Source of the DNA: JAGAJR01 sp048463395
GTDB taxonomy: Bacteria; Pseudomonadota; Alphaproteobacteria; RF32; CAG-239
NCBI GenBank assembly: GCA_048463395.1
Contig: DBFWPL010000010.1
Span: 4,404 to 68,403, forward strand
DNA: 64,000 bases
Direction of reading: 5' to 3'
How positions within the stretch are numbered: position 1 is the first letter of the stretch; each line of letters begins with the position of its first letter. The notes beneath the pieces are model-generated. The model made no database searches. It worked only from the letters and a program-made list of their open reading frames with translations, and was not told the origin of the DNA. This document shows positions 18,474 through 28,163 of the stretch, in pieces. The translations under genes and the position numbers were made by a program.

Positions 18474-19189
18474 GCGATAAACCTAAATTTTTCGGCCGCA
18501 GAAAAGGTCGAACCATTCGCAAAGCAAAAAGCACCTTATTGGAAGCTTTTCTTCCTGAAATTAAAATCACTCAGGAAACAAAATTCGACAAGAAAAGTTT
18601 ATTTGCCCAACCTGTTGAGAAAGTCTTTCTTGAAATCGGATTTGGCAACGGAGAACACCTTGCCGGACAGGCGTTAAACAATCCGAATATAGGGTTCATC
18701 GGTGCCGAAGTATTTCAAAACGGCGTTGCCAACCTGTTGTCTTTGATAACCGGTATCAAAGAAGGAGACAACTTACCTGAAAAAATAACGCTTTTATCCG
18801 GACGAAAAAACAATATCAGAGTCTGGGACGATGACGTCCGCCTGTTGTTTTCAAAAATACCTGATAACTTTGTAGATAAAGTTTTTGTCCTGTTTCCTGA
18901 CCCATGGCCAAAAAAACGCCACGCTTCCCGTCGTTTTATCAATCCCGACAACTTAAAGGAAATCGCCCGTATTTTGAAAAAAGACGGTGTTCTTCGTGTT
19001 GCCACCGACCATAAGGTCTATAAAGGCTGGACGCTTCGCCAAATGGCTGCTGACCAAAATTTTGCTTGGACGGCAAAATGCGGAAATGACTGGAAACACG
19101 AACCGGAAGATTGGGTACAAACCAAATATCAAAGGAAAGCTATCAGAGAAGGACGGCGTCCGGTCTTTCTTGACTACAAACGCCTTTAA
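18464..19189 (+). CDS. trmB: tRNA (guanine-N7-)-methyltransferase TrmB
   Basis: SAM-dependent enzyme making m7G46. 241 residues. Family blocks: FLEIGFGNGEHLA (SAM loop), FVLFPDPWPKKRHASRR, and the C-terminal TKYQRKAIREGR. It starts inside the end of metK, so supply of SAM and its user are translationally coupled. Confidence 0.95.
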   Translation: MFLSDKPKFFGRRKGRTIRKAKSTLLEAFLPEIKITQETKFDKKSLFAQPVEKVFLEIGFGNGEHLAGQALNNPNIGFIGAEVFQNGVANLLSLITGIKEGDNLPEKITLLSGRKNNIRVWDDDVRLLFSKIPDNFVDKVFVLFPDPWPKKRHASRRFINPDNLKEIARILKKDGVLRVATDHKVYKGWTLRQMAADQNFAWTAKCGNDWKHEPEDWVQTKYQRKAIREGRRPVFLDYKRL

Positions 19190-19689
19190 TAAATCGGATA
19201 ATTAACAACCTCATTATCAACATTCGGCTCGGTAAGAGTATTAATATCTTTTACCGGATAAGATTGAACATCATAAATCCTGTTTCCGGATTCATATAAG
19301 GTGTTTTGAATTTCATTATCCGTTTTCTGCGGAGTATTTTCCGGAGAAATTTTTGGATTCTGAGGAGTTATCTCATTAATCTCGGGTGTCATTTTTTTTA
19401 TTTCTGAATTAACACTCGGAACATCTTCCTCCATTGGAACTGTCTGTCCTTGCCCGTCAGACGGGGAAACAATCGGATTTCCTAAAGGATTATCACCGGC
19501 AGCAGGCTGCTCCACAATAACTTCATCCTTCTGACCGTTTTTCTCTTTCGCAGCTCCATATACGATTGTCGGCTGAGAAGAGCTTACTTCTTCTGCAATC
19601 ACGGTAACATTCGGTTTAGCCTGGGCATTGCTGTTAACTGCACTCAATGCCCAAACCAGCACGACAACATTTCTCAATGCTTCTCCCAT
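19186..19689 (-). CDS. Predicted exported Pro/Asn/Glu-rich protein
   Basis: 167 residues, no recognised family. Residues 1-24 look like a signal peptide ending AQA (VVVLVWALSAVNSNAQA). The rest is low complexity and disordered, with repeated PEI, PQNPKISPENTPQ and TEPN motifs; the end is NYPIY. Converges with trmB with a four-base overlap of stops. Could be a periplasmic or surface linker protein. Weak support beyond an intact ORF with plausible secretion signal. Confidence 0.6.
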   Translation of the reverse strand: MGEALRNVVVLVWALSAVNSNAQAKPNVTVIAEEVSSSQPTIVYGAAKEKNGQKDEVIVEQPAAGDNPLGNPIVSPSDGQGQTVPMEEDVPSVNSEIKKMTPEINEITPQNPKISPENTPQKTDNEIQNTLYESGNRIYDVQSYPVKDINTLTEPNVDNEVVNYPIY

Positions 19690-19811
19690 TTTAACCTCAC
19701 ATTAAATTAAAGAATTAAGTTATCAAAGAAATAATCCGAGATTCACAAAAAACAATAAAGGGAAGACAAAAATCTCCCCTTTACAACTATTTATCTAGAC
19801 TGATTGAAAAA

Positions 19812-20993
19812 TTACTTTGACAATCTCACCGCATCTTGAGCAATTGCCAATTCTTCATTGGTCGGAATAACAAAAGCACGGATTTTTGAAGTCGGTTTTG
19901 TAATTTCAACAAACTCGCCACGCTGTTTGTTCTTCTCATCATCAACTTCCACACCGAGATAACTTAAACGCTCAAGAACCAACTTGCGAACCAAAGATGA
20001 ATTTTCTCCGACCCCGGCCGTAAAGATAATCGCATCTATCCCTCCGAGAGCAACCATATAGCTGCCGATATATTTGGCAATGCTGTATGTGTAAACATTC
20101 ATTGCATCAATAACCTTTTGCTCGCCTTTAAGATAAGCCGCTTCAAAATCACGAGAGTCGCTGTATCCGGTCAAACCGGCTTTGCCGCTTTTCTTGTTAA
20201 GCATATCATTAACTTCATCAACGCTCAAATTCTGAGTTTTCATAATATAAAGCGGAATATACGGATCAACATCACCGCAACGGGTATCCATAACAATACC
20301 GGCCAAAGGCGTCATACCCATAGAGGTATCAATGCACTTACCGTCTTTAACGGCTGTGATGGAAGCTCCGCTGCCGATATGGCAGGTAATGATTTTTGAA
20401 TTTTTACCAATGATTTTGGCGGCTTCTTCGGCAACAAACTTGTGAGAAGTTCCGTGGGCTCCGTAACGACGGATTTTATATTTTGAAATCTGTTCTTCAG
20501 GCAAAGCATAAGTATAAGCTTCATAAGGCATTGTCTGGTGGAAAGCCGTATCAAAAACAGCAACCTGAGCAACATTAGGCAACTCGACTTTAACCGCTTT
20601 AATAACCAAAACGGCCGCCGGATTATGCAAAGGAGCTAAAGTTGAAAGTTCGGCAATATCCTCAATAACCTTGTCATCAATCAGTGTAGATTCTTTGAAA
20701 ATAGAACCACCCTGAACAATACGGTGTCCGACGGCGTCAATTTCGCTCAAATCGGCAATCACGCCGTCCATCAATAATTTCATAACTTCATTAAATGCGG
20801 CATTGTGATTCGGCAAATCGACCTTAACTTCTTTTTTGCTGCCGTCAGCATATTTAATACCGACAAAAGAAGCGTCTCTTCCGATACGTTCGGCATTACC
20901 TTTTGCCACAACATCATACTTGTCCCCGTCAACATTAAAAAGCTGATATTTTAAAGTTGAAGACCCTGCATTTAACACTAAAATTTTTTTCAT
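19812..20993 (-). CDS. ackA: Acetate kinase
   Basis: Makes ATP and acetate from acetyl phosphate. I start it at the ATG at 20993, preceded by AAGGAC; the longer frame has no support. 393 residues. ASKHA motifs: LNAGSSTLKYQLF (phosphate 1), FDTAFHQTM, RRYGAHGTSHK, HIGSGASITA and GVGENSSLVR. 34 bases after pta, one operon, which implies overflow or fermentative acetate production. Confidence 0.97.
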   Translation of the reverse strand: MKKILVLNAGSSTLKYQLFNVDGDKYDVVAKGNAERIGRDASFVGIKYADGSKKEVKVDLPNHNAAFNEVMKLLMDGVIADLSEIDAVGHRIVQGGSIFKESTLIDDKVIEDIAELSTLAPLHNPAAVLVIKAVKVELPNVAQVAVFDTAFHQTMPYEAYTYALPEEQISKYKIRRYGAHGTSHKFVAEEAAKIIGKNSKIITCHIGSGASITAVKDGKCIDTSMGMTPLAGIVMDTRCGDVDPYIPLYIMKTQNLSVDEVNDMLNKKSGKAGLTGYSDSRDFEAAYLKGEQKVIDAMNVYTYSIAKYIGSYMVALGGIDAIIFTAGVGENSSLVRKLVLERLSYLGVEVDDEKNKQRGEFVEITKPTSKIRAFVIPTNEELAIAQDAVRLSK

Positions 20994-21027
20994 ATTTTTA
21001 AAGTCCTTGGTTTTTGTTAATAAAATT

Positions 21028-22032
21028 TTATTTGACGGCCTGAAGAGCAGTAATGGCGATAACCCCGACAATATCCTCGGCAAAACAACCGCGGGACAAA
21101 TCGTTAACCGGAGCTTTCAAACCTTGCAGCATTGGACCGTAAGCTTCGCAGCCGCCTAAACGCTGCAACAATTTGTAACCGATATTTCCGGCATTCAAAT
21201 CCGGGAAAATCAATACGCGGGCTTTTCCTGCAACATGGCTTTCCGGAGCCTTCTTCTTGGCAACAACTTCATTCAATGCGGCATCAACCTGCAGCTCGCC
21301 GTCCAACTCGATTCCCGAATTTTTGTATTCATCGGCAGCCAATGCCTCTTTGGCAAGTTCCGTCGCTTTTTTCACTTTGTCAACCTGTTCTCCTTTTCCG
21401 GAACCGTATGTCGAAAATGACAACATGGCCACTTTCGGATCAATTCCGAATTTAAGAGCGGTATCTGCACTGGTTAACGCAATATCCGCCAATTCTTTTT
21501 CATTCGGATTAATAACAACCGCACAATCTGAAAACAAATAAGGTTCCCCGTTGGAAACCATAATCAGGAAAGAGGAAACTCCGCGATCCTTGCGGGCTGA
21601 TTTAATAATCTGCAACGCCGGACGAACCGTATCGGCCGTTGAGTGGTTGGCTCCGCTGACCATACCGTCGGCATCGCCGTTTTTAATCATCAGCGTTCCA
21701 AAGTAATTGTAGTTCAAAGCCGTTTGGGCAGCAGCTTCTTTTGTCATTCCTTTTTCTTTACGCAACTCATACAGCAAATCCGTATATTCCTGCAATTTCG
21801 GAGACATTTCCGGATGAACGATTTCTATGCCGTCAAGATTCCAACCGTTCTTTTCAAAATGACTTTTAATTTCCTGTTCATTGCCGAGAATGATAATTTT
21901 TGCAGCCTTTTTCTCCGTAATGATATGAGCGGCTTTCAAAACTCTTTCATCTTCGCCTTCCGGAAGAACAATCGTTTTATAATACTGTTTTGCTTTTTCA
22001 ATAATACCGTTAAGATACGCACTTTCAGACAT
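21028..22032 (-). CDS. pta: Phosphate acetyltransferase (short form)
   Basis: Converts acetyl-CoA to acetyl phosphate. ATG at 22032 with AGAGG is chosen over an upstream in-frame start. 334 residues, only the catalytic PTA_PTB domain, without the N-terminal DRTGG/BioD-like domains of the E. coli enzyme. Motifs: VLPEGEDERVLKAA, DGMVSGANHSTADT and FPDLNAGNIGYKL. Operon with ackA. Confidence 0.96.
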   Translation of the reverse strand: MSESAYLNGIIEKAKQYYKTIVLPEGEDERVLKAAHIITEKKAAKIIILGNEQEIKSHFEKNGWNLDGIEIVHPEMSPKLQEYTDLLYELRKEKGMTKEAAAQTALNYNYFGTLMIKNGDADGMVSGANHSTADTVRPALQIIKSARKDRGVSSFLIMVSNGEPYLFSDCAVVINPNEKELADIALTSADTALKFGIDPKVAMLSFSTYGSGKGEQVDKVKKATELAKEALAADEYKNSGIELDGELQVDAALNEVVAKKKAPESHVAGKARVLIFPDLNAGNIGYKLLQRLGGCEAYGPMLQGLKAPVNDLSRGCFAEDIVGVIAITALQAVK

Positions 22033-22188
22033 CGGATATAACCTCTTTAATATGTTGCACAAAAAATTATATTTGTAATAAACAACTCTTCACTGCAAAA
22101 GTCCATAAAAACTTTTGATTTTTAGATGTAAATATACTATTATCACTTAAAATTTAATAAGCATTGCTTAATTGAAAAGGAAATTACA

Positions 22189-22605
22189 ATGGAAAGAACT
22201 CTGTCAATAATCAAACCGGATGCCACAACCCGTAACATTACCGGAAAAGTCAACAGCATGATTGAAGATACCGGATTAAAAATTATCGCACAGAAACGTA
22301 TCCGTCTTACACCTCTTCAAGCCGAAGAATTTTATGCCGAACACAAAGATAAAGCGTTTTTTACCAGTCTGATAGAGTTTATGACTTCTGCACCGGTTGT
22401 TGTTCAGGTTTTGGAAGCCGACGACGCAATTTCCCTGTATCGCAAAATCATGGGAGCAACCAATCCTGCCGTAGCGGAAGAAGGAACAATCCGCAAAACA
22501 TTTGCTCTTTCAATTGATAAAAATACCGTTCATGGTTCGGATTCTCCGGAGAGTGCAAAACGTGAAATTAACTTCTTCTTCAGTGGTACGGAAATCGTTG
22601 GTTAG
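22189..22605 (+). CDS. ndk: Nucleoside diphosphate kinase
   Basis: Balances NTP pools using ATP. 138 residues. Starts ERTLSIIKPDA, has RKIMGATNP and the catalytic His in NTVHGSDSPESAKREI near 117. Thirteen bases before the DUF2066 gene. Confidence 0.97.
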   Translation: MERTLSIIKPDATTRNITGKVNSMIEDTGLKIIAQKRIRLTPLQAEEFYAEHKDKAFFTSLIEFMTSAPVVVQVLEADDAISLYRKIMGATNPAVAEEGTIRKTFALSIDKNTVHGSDSPESAKREINFFFSGTEIVG

Positions 22606-22617
22606 GAGTTTTTCAAC

Positions 22618-23667
22618 GTGCAAAAACTACTGCTTTCAATTTTAGCCGTTTTATGTTTTTCTGCCCCGGCAGTTGCTCAAAACAATGATTTATATTCTGC
22701 GGAAATTGTCGTCGACGTTACTGCCGAAAACGCGTCCGTTGCCCGAGAAAAAGCAATGAGCGAAGCCAATCGCAAAGCTTTTCTCACTGTTGCCAAACGT
22801 TTTACCACATCATCGGGGATTGAGGCTCTGGCTTCTCTGAGTAACGCTCAAATTCTTAACTTCATCAAAGAAGTTTCCATCCTTTCCGAAAAGGCTTCCG
22901 ACATTCGTTATATGGCTACTCTGAAAGTTGCCGTAAATGAAAGCATTTTTAAAACTTATATGCGGGAAAAAAACATTTCTTTTGCCGTCGGCAGTGATGC
23001 TAATGTCTTAATTATTCCGACATTCAGAGAATTTTCCGGAGATACCCCCTTGTTATGGGAAAATGAAAATTTATGGAGAAACGCTTGGGAGGAAAAGCCT
23101 CATCAACAAGGTTTAATTAAATTTTCCGCCCTTCCGGCCACAAATGAGAATATGGCGGTCATGACTGCAGAAAGAGCCTTGTCTCAAGACGGTATCGCCC
23201 TTGATAAAATCGCCCGGATAAACGGTACATCGGATATTTATATCGCCGATGCCGTTTACAACGGTATTGAAGGCTTAACGATAATCCTCCGTTCCGTAAA
23301 ACAAGGTACGGAAGAAACGATCAATGTTGCCGGCGAACGCTCCCCGCAATTGTTTGAAGACGCCGTCACGGAAATAACCGCCCGCATAAACAATACGATG
23401 AAACAGCAAGACATTGCCGACAGCCAACAGCAATCCGAAATAACTGTTCTTTACAAATACAATACTATCCGTGACTGGCTGAATTTGGAAAAAACTCTCA
23501 AAGACATCGCTATTATTGATACAATCGGCATTGACGCCATCGGCAGCGGAAAAGTTCAATTCAAAATTCACTATGTCGGCAATGAAGATAAACTCCAAAG
23601 AGCTGTCAGAGATAAATATTATAACTTAAGAAGCTTTGGCAGTTTCTATAATATTGAAAAAATTTAA
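22618..23667 (+). CDS. Exported DUF2066-family protein
   Basis: 349 residues; GTG start with nearby GGAG. Signal peptide at about 1-20 (ILAVLCFSAPAVAQ). The N-terminal part (IVVDVTAENASVAREKAMSEANRKAFLTV) is the family hallmark. Function unknown; located before the permease as in many alpha- and gammaproteobacteria, where the pair usually precedes hda/dnaA-like genes. Here mraY follows instead. Confidence 0.8.
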   Translation: MQKLLLSILAVLCFSAPAVAQNNDLYSAEIVVDVTAENASVAREKAMSEANRKAFLTVAKRFTTSSGIEALASLSNAQILNFIKEVSILSEKASDIRYMATLKVAVNESIFKTYMREKNISFAVGSDANVLIIPTFREFSGDTPLLWENENLWRNAWEEKPHQQGLIKFSALPATNENMAVMTAERALSQDGIALDKIARINGTSDIYIADAVYNGIEGLTIILRSVKQGTEETINVAGERSPQLFEDAVTEITARINNTMKQQDIADSQQQSEITVLYKYNTIRDWLNLEKTLKDIAIIDTIGIDAIGSGKVQFKIHYVGNEDKLQRAVRDKYYNLRSFGSFYNIEKI

Positions 23668-23684
23668 CACAAAAGGATTCCCTC

Positions 23685-24752
23685 ATGACCGAAACCAAAA
23701 AGACTAACCGTAACTGGGTGTTCTGGCTGACATTATTTGTTCTTTTCTGTGCTTCGGTATATATTTTACGTTCCGTACTCCTGCCGTTCGTTGCCGGCAT
23801 TATCATCGGTTATCTTCTCGACCCGCTGACCTCAAAATTCACAAAACTGGGGTTAAACAGAACATTGGCAACTTTTTTGGTGCTTTTTCTGGTTATTATT
23901 ACCCTTGTACCGGCCCTGATTATCTTATTCGGTGTTATTGATGAGCAGCTTGGTCGTTTTATCGCCGTTATTCCTCAATACATCGGAACATTAATCAAAA
24001 AAATAGAACCGTTGATTATTGAACTCCAAGACCGTTTCCCTAATTTAGAACCGGATAAAATCAAAGGCTATCTGCGGAATAATGCCACCAACGGCTTAAA
24101 ACTGATTGGTTCCGTATTCAGAAGTGTTATTACCGGAGGTTTTGCGTTTTTCAACTTGCTTTCACTGCTTCTGATTACACCCGTCGTAACCTTTTATATG
24201 CTCCGCGACTGGGACAAATTCATTGCCAAAGTTGACGGCCTGCTCCCTAGAAGTTCAAAAGCCTCTATCAGACAACAAGCCAAAGAAATAGACCGTACTC
24301 TCTCTGGTTTCATCCGCGGACAAGTCAGTGTCTGTGTTCTGCTCGGAACTTACTACTCATTGGGATTATATTTTGTCGGTTTAGAGCTCGGCGTTTTGGT
24401 GGGGTTCATTGCCGGACTGATTTCTTTTATACCGTATGTGGGAAGTATTGTCGGATTCGTGGTCAGTTTAGGGATAGCCTTTGCCCAATTTGATTCTCTC
24501 ATGCCGGTCATTCAGGTTGTAATTGTATTCATGACCGGACAATTCCTTGAAGGAAACTTCCTCACCCCCAAACTCGTCGGTGAAAATATAGGCCTTCATC
24601 CGGTTTGGGTCATGTTTGCCTTACTGGCGGGAGGAGTATTGCTTGGCTTCCTTGGATTAATGATTGCGGTTCCTGTTGCCGCCATTATCGGAGTGCTCAT
24701 TCGCCACGCAATTGAAAACTACAAAAAGAGCTCTCTGTATTTGGATAATTAA
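23685..24752 (+). CDS. AI-2E/PerM family permease
   Basis: 355-residue inner-membrane protein. Hydrophobic helices occur near 13-50, 57-85, 150-175 and in the C-terminal half, with family motifs LPFVAGIIIGYLLDP, GFIAGLISFIPYVG and GNFLTPKLVGENIGLHPV. Annotated as AI-2 exporter in some members, Na/H antiport-like in others; the substrate is not readable here. Eighteen bases after the DUF2066 gene. Confidence 0.88.
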   Translation: MTETKKTNRNWVFWLTLFVLFCASVYILRSVLLPFVAGIIIGYLLDPLTSKFTKLGLNRTLATFLVLFLVIITLVPALIILFGVIDEQLGRFIAVIPQYIGTLIKKIEPLIIELQDRFPNLEPDKIKGYLRNNATNGLKLIGSVFRSVITGGFAFFNLLSLLLITPVVTFYMLRDWDKFIAKVDGLLPRSSKASIRQQAKEIDRTLSGFIRGQVSVCVLLGTYYSLGLYFVGLELGVLVGFIAGLISFIPYVGSIVGFVVSLGIAFAQFDSLMPVIQVVIVFMTGQFLEGNFLTPKLVGENIGLHPVWVMFALLAGGVLLGFLGLMIAVPVAAIIGVLIRHAIENYKKSSLYLDN

Positions 24753-24819
24753 GCCGCTTTTTAATAAAAACTTTAGAGTTTGACGATACAATTCTTCCAA
24801 ATTAAATCAGAAGGATTGT

Positions 24820-25896
24820 ATGATGTTAAACTATATTTTCGATTACCTGTCCGCCCCGGATTATCTCAATACGTTAACAGCCCGCGGCGTAATGGCTTTT
24901 TTTGTCGCCTTAATTCTTTCTCTAAGCTTTGGCGAACGCCTGATAAACTTTCTGCATCATCATCAAAGCAAAGGCCAACCGATAAGAGAAGATGGTCCGC
25001 AAAGCCATTTGCTGACCAAAAAGGGAACTCCGACCATGGGAGGTATCCTAATTTTGGGATCCGGAATATTAACCGCCCTCCTTTGCACAAACCTCAATAA
25101 TCTGTTTGTGTGGGTTGCAATTCTGGTCCTGGCTATCTTTGGAATAACCGGATTCGTCGATGACTATATGAAAGTAAAAAAACAAACAGCTAATGCCATG
25201 ACCGCCAGAATGAAACTATTTCTGCAATTTACAACAGCTCTGGTTGCCGTACTCGTAATTTCTTATGCCACTCCGGAAAATCAACGCTATAGCCTGAACA
25301 TCCCGTATTTTCGCAACTTGGCAATTAACCTTTGTTGGTTTTACATTCCTTTTGCTATGGTTGTCATCGCCGGAGCCTCAAACGCTGTTAATCTAAACGA
25401 CGGCCTTGACGGTTTAGCCTCCGGATTATCAATTTGTGCTTTCTCCGTATTTATGATTATCGCTTACATTTGCGGTACGGACGTGACCAAATACTTTTAC
25501 ATCTCTCCAATTCCTCAGTCCGGAGAAATAGCTGTTTTGTGCTCCGGTATTATCGGCAGCTTGCTTGGTTTCTTGTGGTTCAACGCTCCTAAAGCAAAAG
25601 TCTTTATGGGGGATACCGGTTCTCTGGCCCTCGGTGCTTTACTCGGAACAATTGCCGTAATGACCAAACATGAAATCCTTTTGGCTATCGTCGGCGGTGT
25701 CTTTGTAATGGAAGCCGTTTCCGTCATGATTCAGGTTTTCTGGTTCAAAAAAACCGGCAAACGCTTCTTCAAAATGGCTCCGATACACCATCACTTTGAA
25801 CAACTCGGCTGGAGTGAAGTAAACGTCGTTGTCCGTTTCTGGATTATCGGTTTCATCTTAGCCGTCATCGGACTGACTTCACTGATGACAATTTAA
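24820..25896 (+). CDS. mraY: Phospho-MurNAc-pentapeptide transferase MraY
   Basis: Membrane enzyme forming lipid I from UDP-MurNAc-pentapeptide and undecaprenyl phosphate. 358 residues, about ten helices. Motifs: KKGTPTMGG, GFVDDYMKV (catalytic Asp pair), NAVNLNDGLDGLA, FMGDTGSLALG and APIHHHFEQLGW. First gene of the cell-wall/division cluster; murE and murF, usually upstream, are absent from this window. Confidence 0.97.
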   Translation: MMLNYIFDYLSAPDYLNTLTARGVMAFFVALILSLSFGERLINFLHHHQSKGQPIREDGPQSHLLTKKGTPTMGGILILGSGILTALLCTNLNNLFVWVAILVLAIFGITGFVDDYMKVKKQTANAMTARMKLFLQFTTALVAVLVISYATPENQRYSLNIPYFRNLAINLCWFYIPFAMVVIAGASNAVNLNDGLDGLASGLSICAFSVFMIIAYICGTDVTKYFYISPIPQSGEIAVLCSGIIGSLLGFLWFNAPKAKVFMGDTGSLALGALLGTIAVMTKHEILLAIVGGVFVMEAVSVMIQVFWFKKTGKRFFKMAPIHHHFEQLGWSEVNVVVRFWIIGFILAVIGLTSLMTI

Positions 25897-25908
25897 AGGA
25901 GCGGAACT

Positions 25909-27039
25909 GTGATTTCGTTTTCCAGAAACAGTAAAAGCCTAATAGCCAACTGGTGGTGGACCGTTGATAAAGTTTTGCTGTCTCTGGTAACAATTTTGAT
26001 TGCCGTCGGAATTTTTCTGAATTTCTCGGCAAGCCCAGCCGTTGCCAACCGTATCGGTTACGGAAGTTTTCACTTTGTCAAACGGCAACTTTTCTTTATT
26101 CCTCTGGCTTATTCCCTCATGATTTTCCTTTCCATGCAAAGCCTGAAAACCATCCGGAGAACCGCAATTTTAGGCTATATTGCCACAATCTTCCTGATGA
26201 TTTTAACACTGTTCTGGGGAGAAGAAACCAAAGGTGCCTCACGCTGGATTCGTATTTTGGGTTTCTCTCTGCAACCGTCAGAATTTATTAAACCTTTCTT
26301 TGCCGTTGTTGCGGCTTGGCTTTTTGAAGGGCAAAAAAAATACCGCGATATGCCGGGAAACTTTCTTTCTATGAGCCTTTATGCCTTCACGCTCATTTTG
26401 CTGTTAATGCAGCCGGATGTTGGAATGTCCATTGTTGTTTCTGCCATCTGGGTATTTCAATTCTTCTTGGCTGGTCTTTCCATTCTTCTGGTTACGGTAC
26501 TAGGCATTGTCGGTATTGGTCTTATGGTTTTGGCTTATTTCACATTCAGCCATGTTCATACCCGTGTTCAACAATTTTTGGATTCGGAGCATAATCTGAG
26601 TTATCAGGTAAAAAAATCTTTAGAGGCATTCCAAAGCGGAAGCCTTTTCGGCAGGGGGCCCGGAGAAGGAATTGTAAAACTGAATATTCCCGATGCCCAC
26701 ACCGATTTTATTTTTGCCGTCGCTGCCGAAGAATTTGGTTTGATTTTATGTTTAATTCTGGTAGGCTTATTTGCAACGATTGTTATCCGCTCCATGCTGA
26801 TTTCCATGAAGGACAACAATCTGTTTATTATTCTTTCCGCCGCCGGATTATCAGCGTCTTTCGGTTTACAGGGCATTATCAACATGGCCTCGACCCTACA
26901 CCTTATGCCAACCAAAGGAATGACGCTTCCTTTCATTTCTTACGGCGGTTCATCCATTCTGGCATCTGCTATCGGAATGGGAATGCTGTTAGCCATAACC
27001 CGTAAAAACGTACACGCGGAGGACAAAGATGAAAACTAA
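25909..27039 (+). CDS. ftsW: Peptidoglycan polymerase FtsW
   Basis: SEDS glycosyltransferase of the divisome. 376 residues, GTG start with AAAGGAG. Ten hydrophobic helices; motifs KGASRWIRI, LQPSEFIKPFF, MQPDVGMS and the C-terminal KGMTLPFISYGGSS. It follows mraY after 12 bases where murD would be expected, and overlaps murG by 11. Confidence 0.96.
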   Translation: MISFSRNSKSLIANWWWTVDKVLLSLVTILIAVGIFLNFSASPAVANRIGYGSFHFVKRQLFFIPLAYSLMIFLSMQSLKTIRRTAILGYIATIFLMILTLFWGEETKGASRWIRILGFSLQPSEFIKPFFAVVAAWLFEGQKKYRDMPGNFLSMSLYAFTLILLLMQPDVGMSIVVSAIWVFQFFLAGLSILLVTVLGIVGIGLMVLAYFTFSHVHTRVQQFLDSEHNLSYQVKKSLEAFQSGSLFGRGPGEGIVKLNIPDAHTDFIFAVAAEEFGLILCLILVGLFATIVIRSMLISMKDNNLFIILSAAGLSASFGLQGIINMASTLHLMPTKGMTLPFISYGGSSILASAIGMGMLLAITRKNVHAEDKDEN

Positions 27040-28147
27040 AAACAAGTCATCAAAAAAACCACTGATTATTCTCACGGCCGGAGGAACCGGCGGACACGTT
27101 TACCCCGCGGAAGCCTTGGCCGAAGAACTGAATAAACGGGGATACCGCCTCGCCCTTATCACCGACAAACGCGGCAAAGACAACTACAAAGGCAAACTCG
27201 GCGAAATCAAAAACTACGCTGTTTATGCCGGAGCTTTGGTCGGAAAATCCAAATGGTTTAAAATCAAAAGCCTGTTCAAAACCTGCCTCGGCATTATTCA
27301 AGCCGGATACATCTTATTTAGAGAACAACCGGCATGTGTGGTCGGTTTCGGCGGATACGCCTCTTTCCCGGCTTCCATGGCCGCAATTTTAATGGGCGTT
27401 GACTTGGTTATCCACGAACAAAATTCTGTCATGAGCCGCACCAACCGTTTCTTAAGCAAGTACGCCTCCTTGATTGCTCAAAGCTTCAAAAAAGTAAAAT
27501 ACACACCTCAAAATATCAAAACCGTTCTGACCGGAATGCCTATTCGCAAAGCCATCGCTGACATTCACGATGCAGAGTATCCTCAGCTTGAGGGAGAAAA
27601 ATTTCAAATCATGGTTTTAGGCGGTTCTCAAGGAGCAAAAATTTTCGGGGATATTGTCCCTGAAGTCATTAAAGATTTGAAAAAAGAAGATCAGAAAAGA
27701 ATTCGCCTTTTCCAACAATGCCGAGAAGCGGATGTTCCAACCATAAAAGAAGCCTACGAGGGCTCTTCCGCCGAAATAACATTATCTCATTTTTTCAACA
27801 ACATGCCGGAACTCTACAAACAAACACATTTAATTATTTCCCGAGCCGGAGCCTCCTCCGTCAGTGAAATCGCCGCCGTTGGTCTTCCTTCCGTCCTTGT
27901 TCCTTTGCCAATTGCCGCAGATGACCATCAAACTTCCAACGCTCAGGAAATTGCCGATGCAAAAGCCGGTATTGTCCTTAAACAAAAAGATTTTACAAAA
28001 GAAAAACTAAGCGACTTATTACAATCCTTAATGAATGATGAAAAAAGACTGAAAAGCATGTCCGCCAATGCCAAAAAAGTAGGTATCGTCGATGCGGCCG
28101 AACGCTTTGCTAATGCTATTGAAAAAGAAATCATCACCAAACGCTGA
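27029..28147 (+). CDS. murG: UDP-GlcNAc:lipid I GlcNAc transferase MurG
   Basis: Inner-face GT-B enzyme converting lipid I to lipid II. 372 residues. N-terminal GGTGGHVYPAEALAEEL, then HEQNSVMSRTN, VLGGSQGA and the UDP-binding ISRAGASSVSEIAAVGLPSVLVPLP. Start overlaps ftsW. The next gene, murB, follows directly, with no murC between them. Confidence 0.97.
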   Translation: MKTKNKSSKKPLIILTAGGTGGHVYPAEALAEELNKRGYRLALITDKRGKDNYKGKLGEIKNYAVYAGALVGKSKWFKIKSLFKTCLGIIQAGYILFREQPACVVGFGGYASFPASMAAILMGVDLVIHEQNSVMSRTNRFLSKYASLIAQSFKKVKYTPQNIKTVLTGMPIRKAIADIHDAEYPQLEGEKFQIMVLGGSQGAKIFGDIVPEVIKDLKKEDQKRIRLFQQCREADVPTIKEAYEGSSAEITLSHFFNNMPELYKQTHLIISRAGASSVSEIAAVGLPSVLVPLPIAADDHQTSNAQEIADAKAGIVLKQKDFTKEKLSDLLQSLMNDEKRLKSMSANAKKVGIVDAAERFANAIEKEIITKR

Positions 28148-28163
28148 TACCGGAGAAGACAAT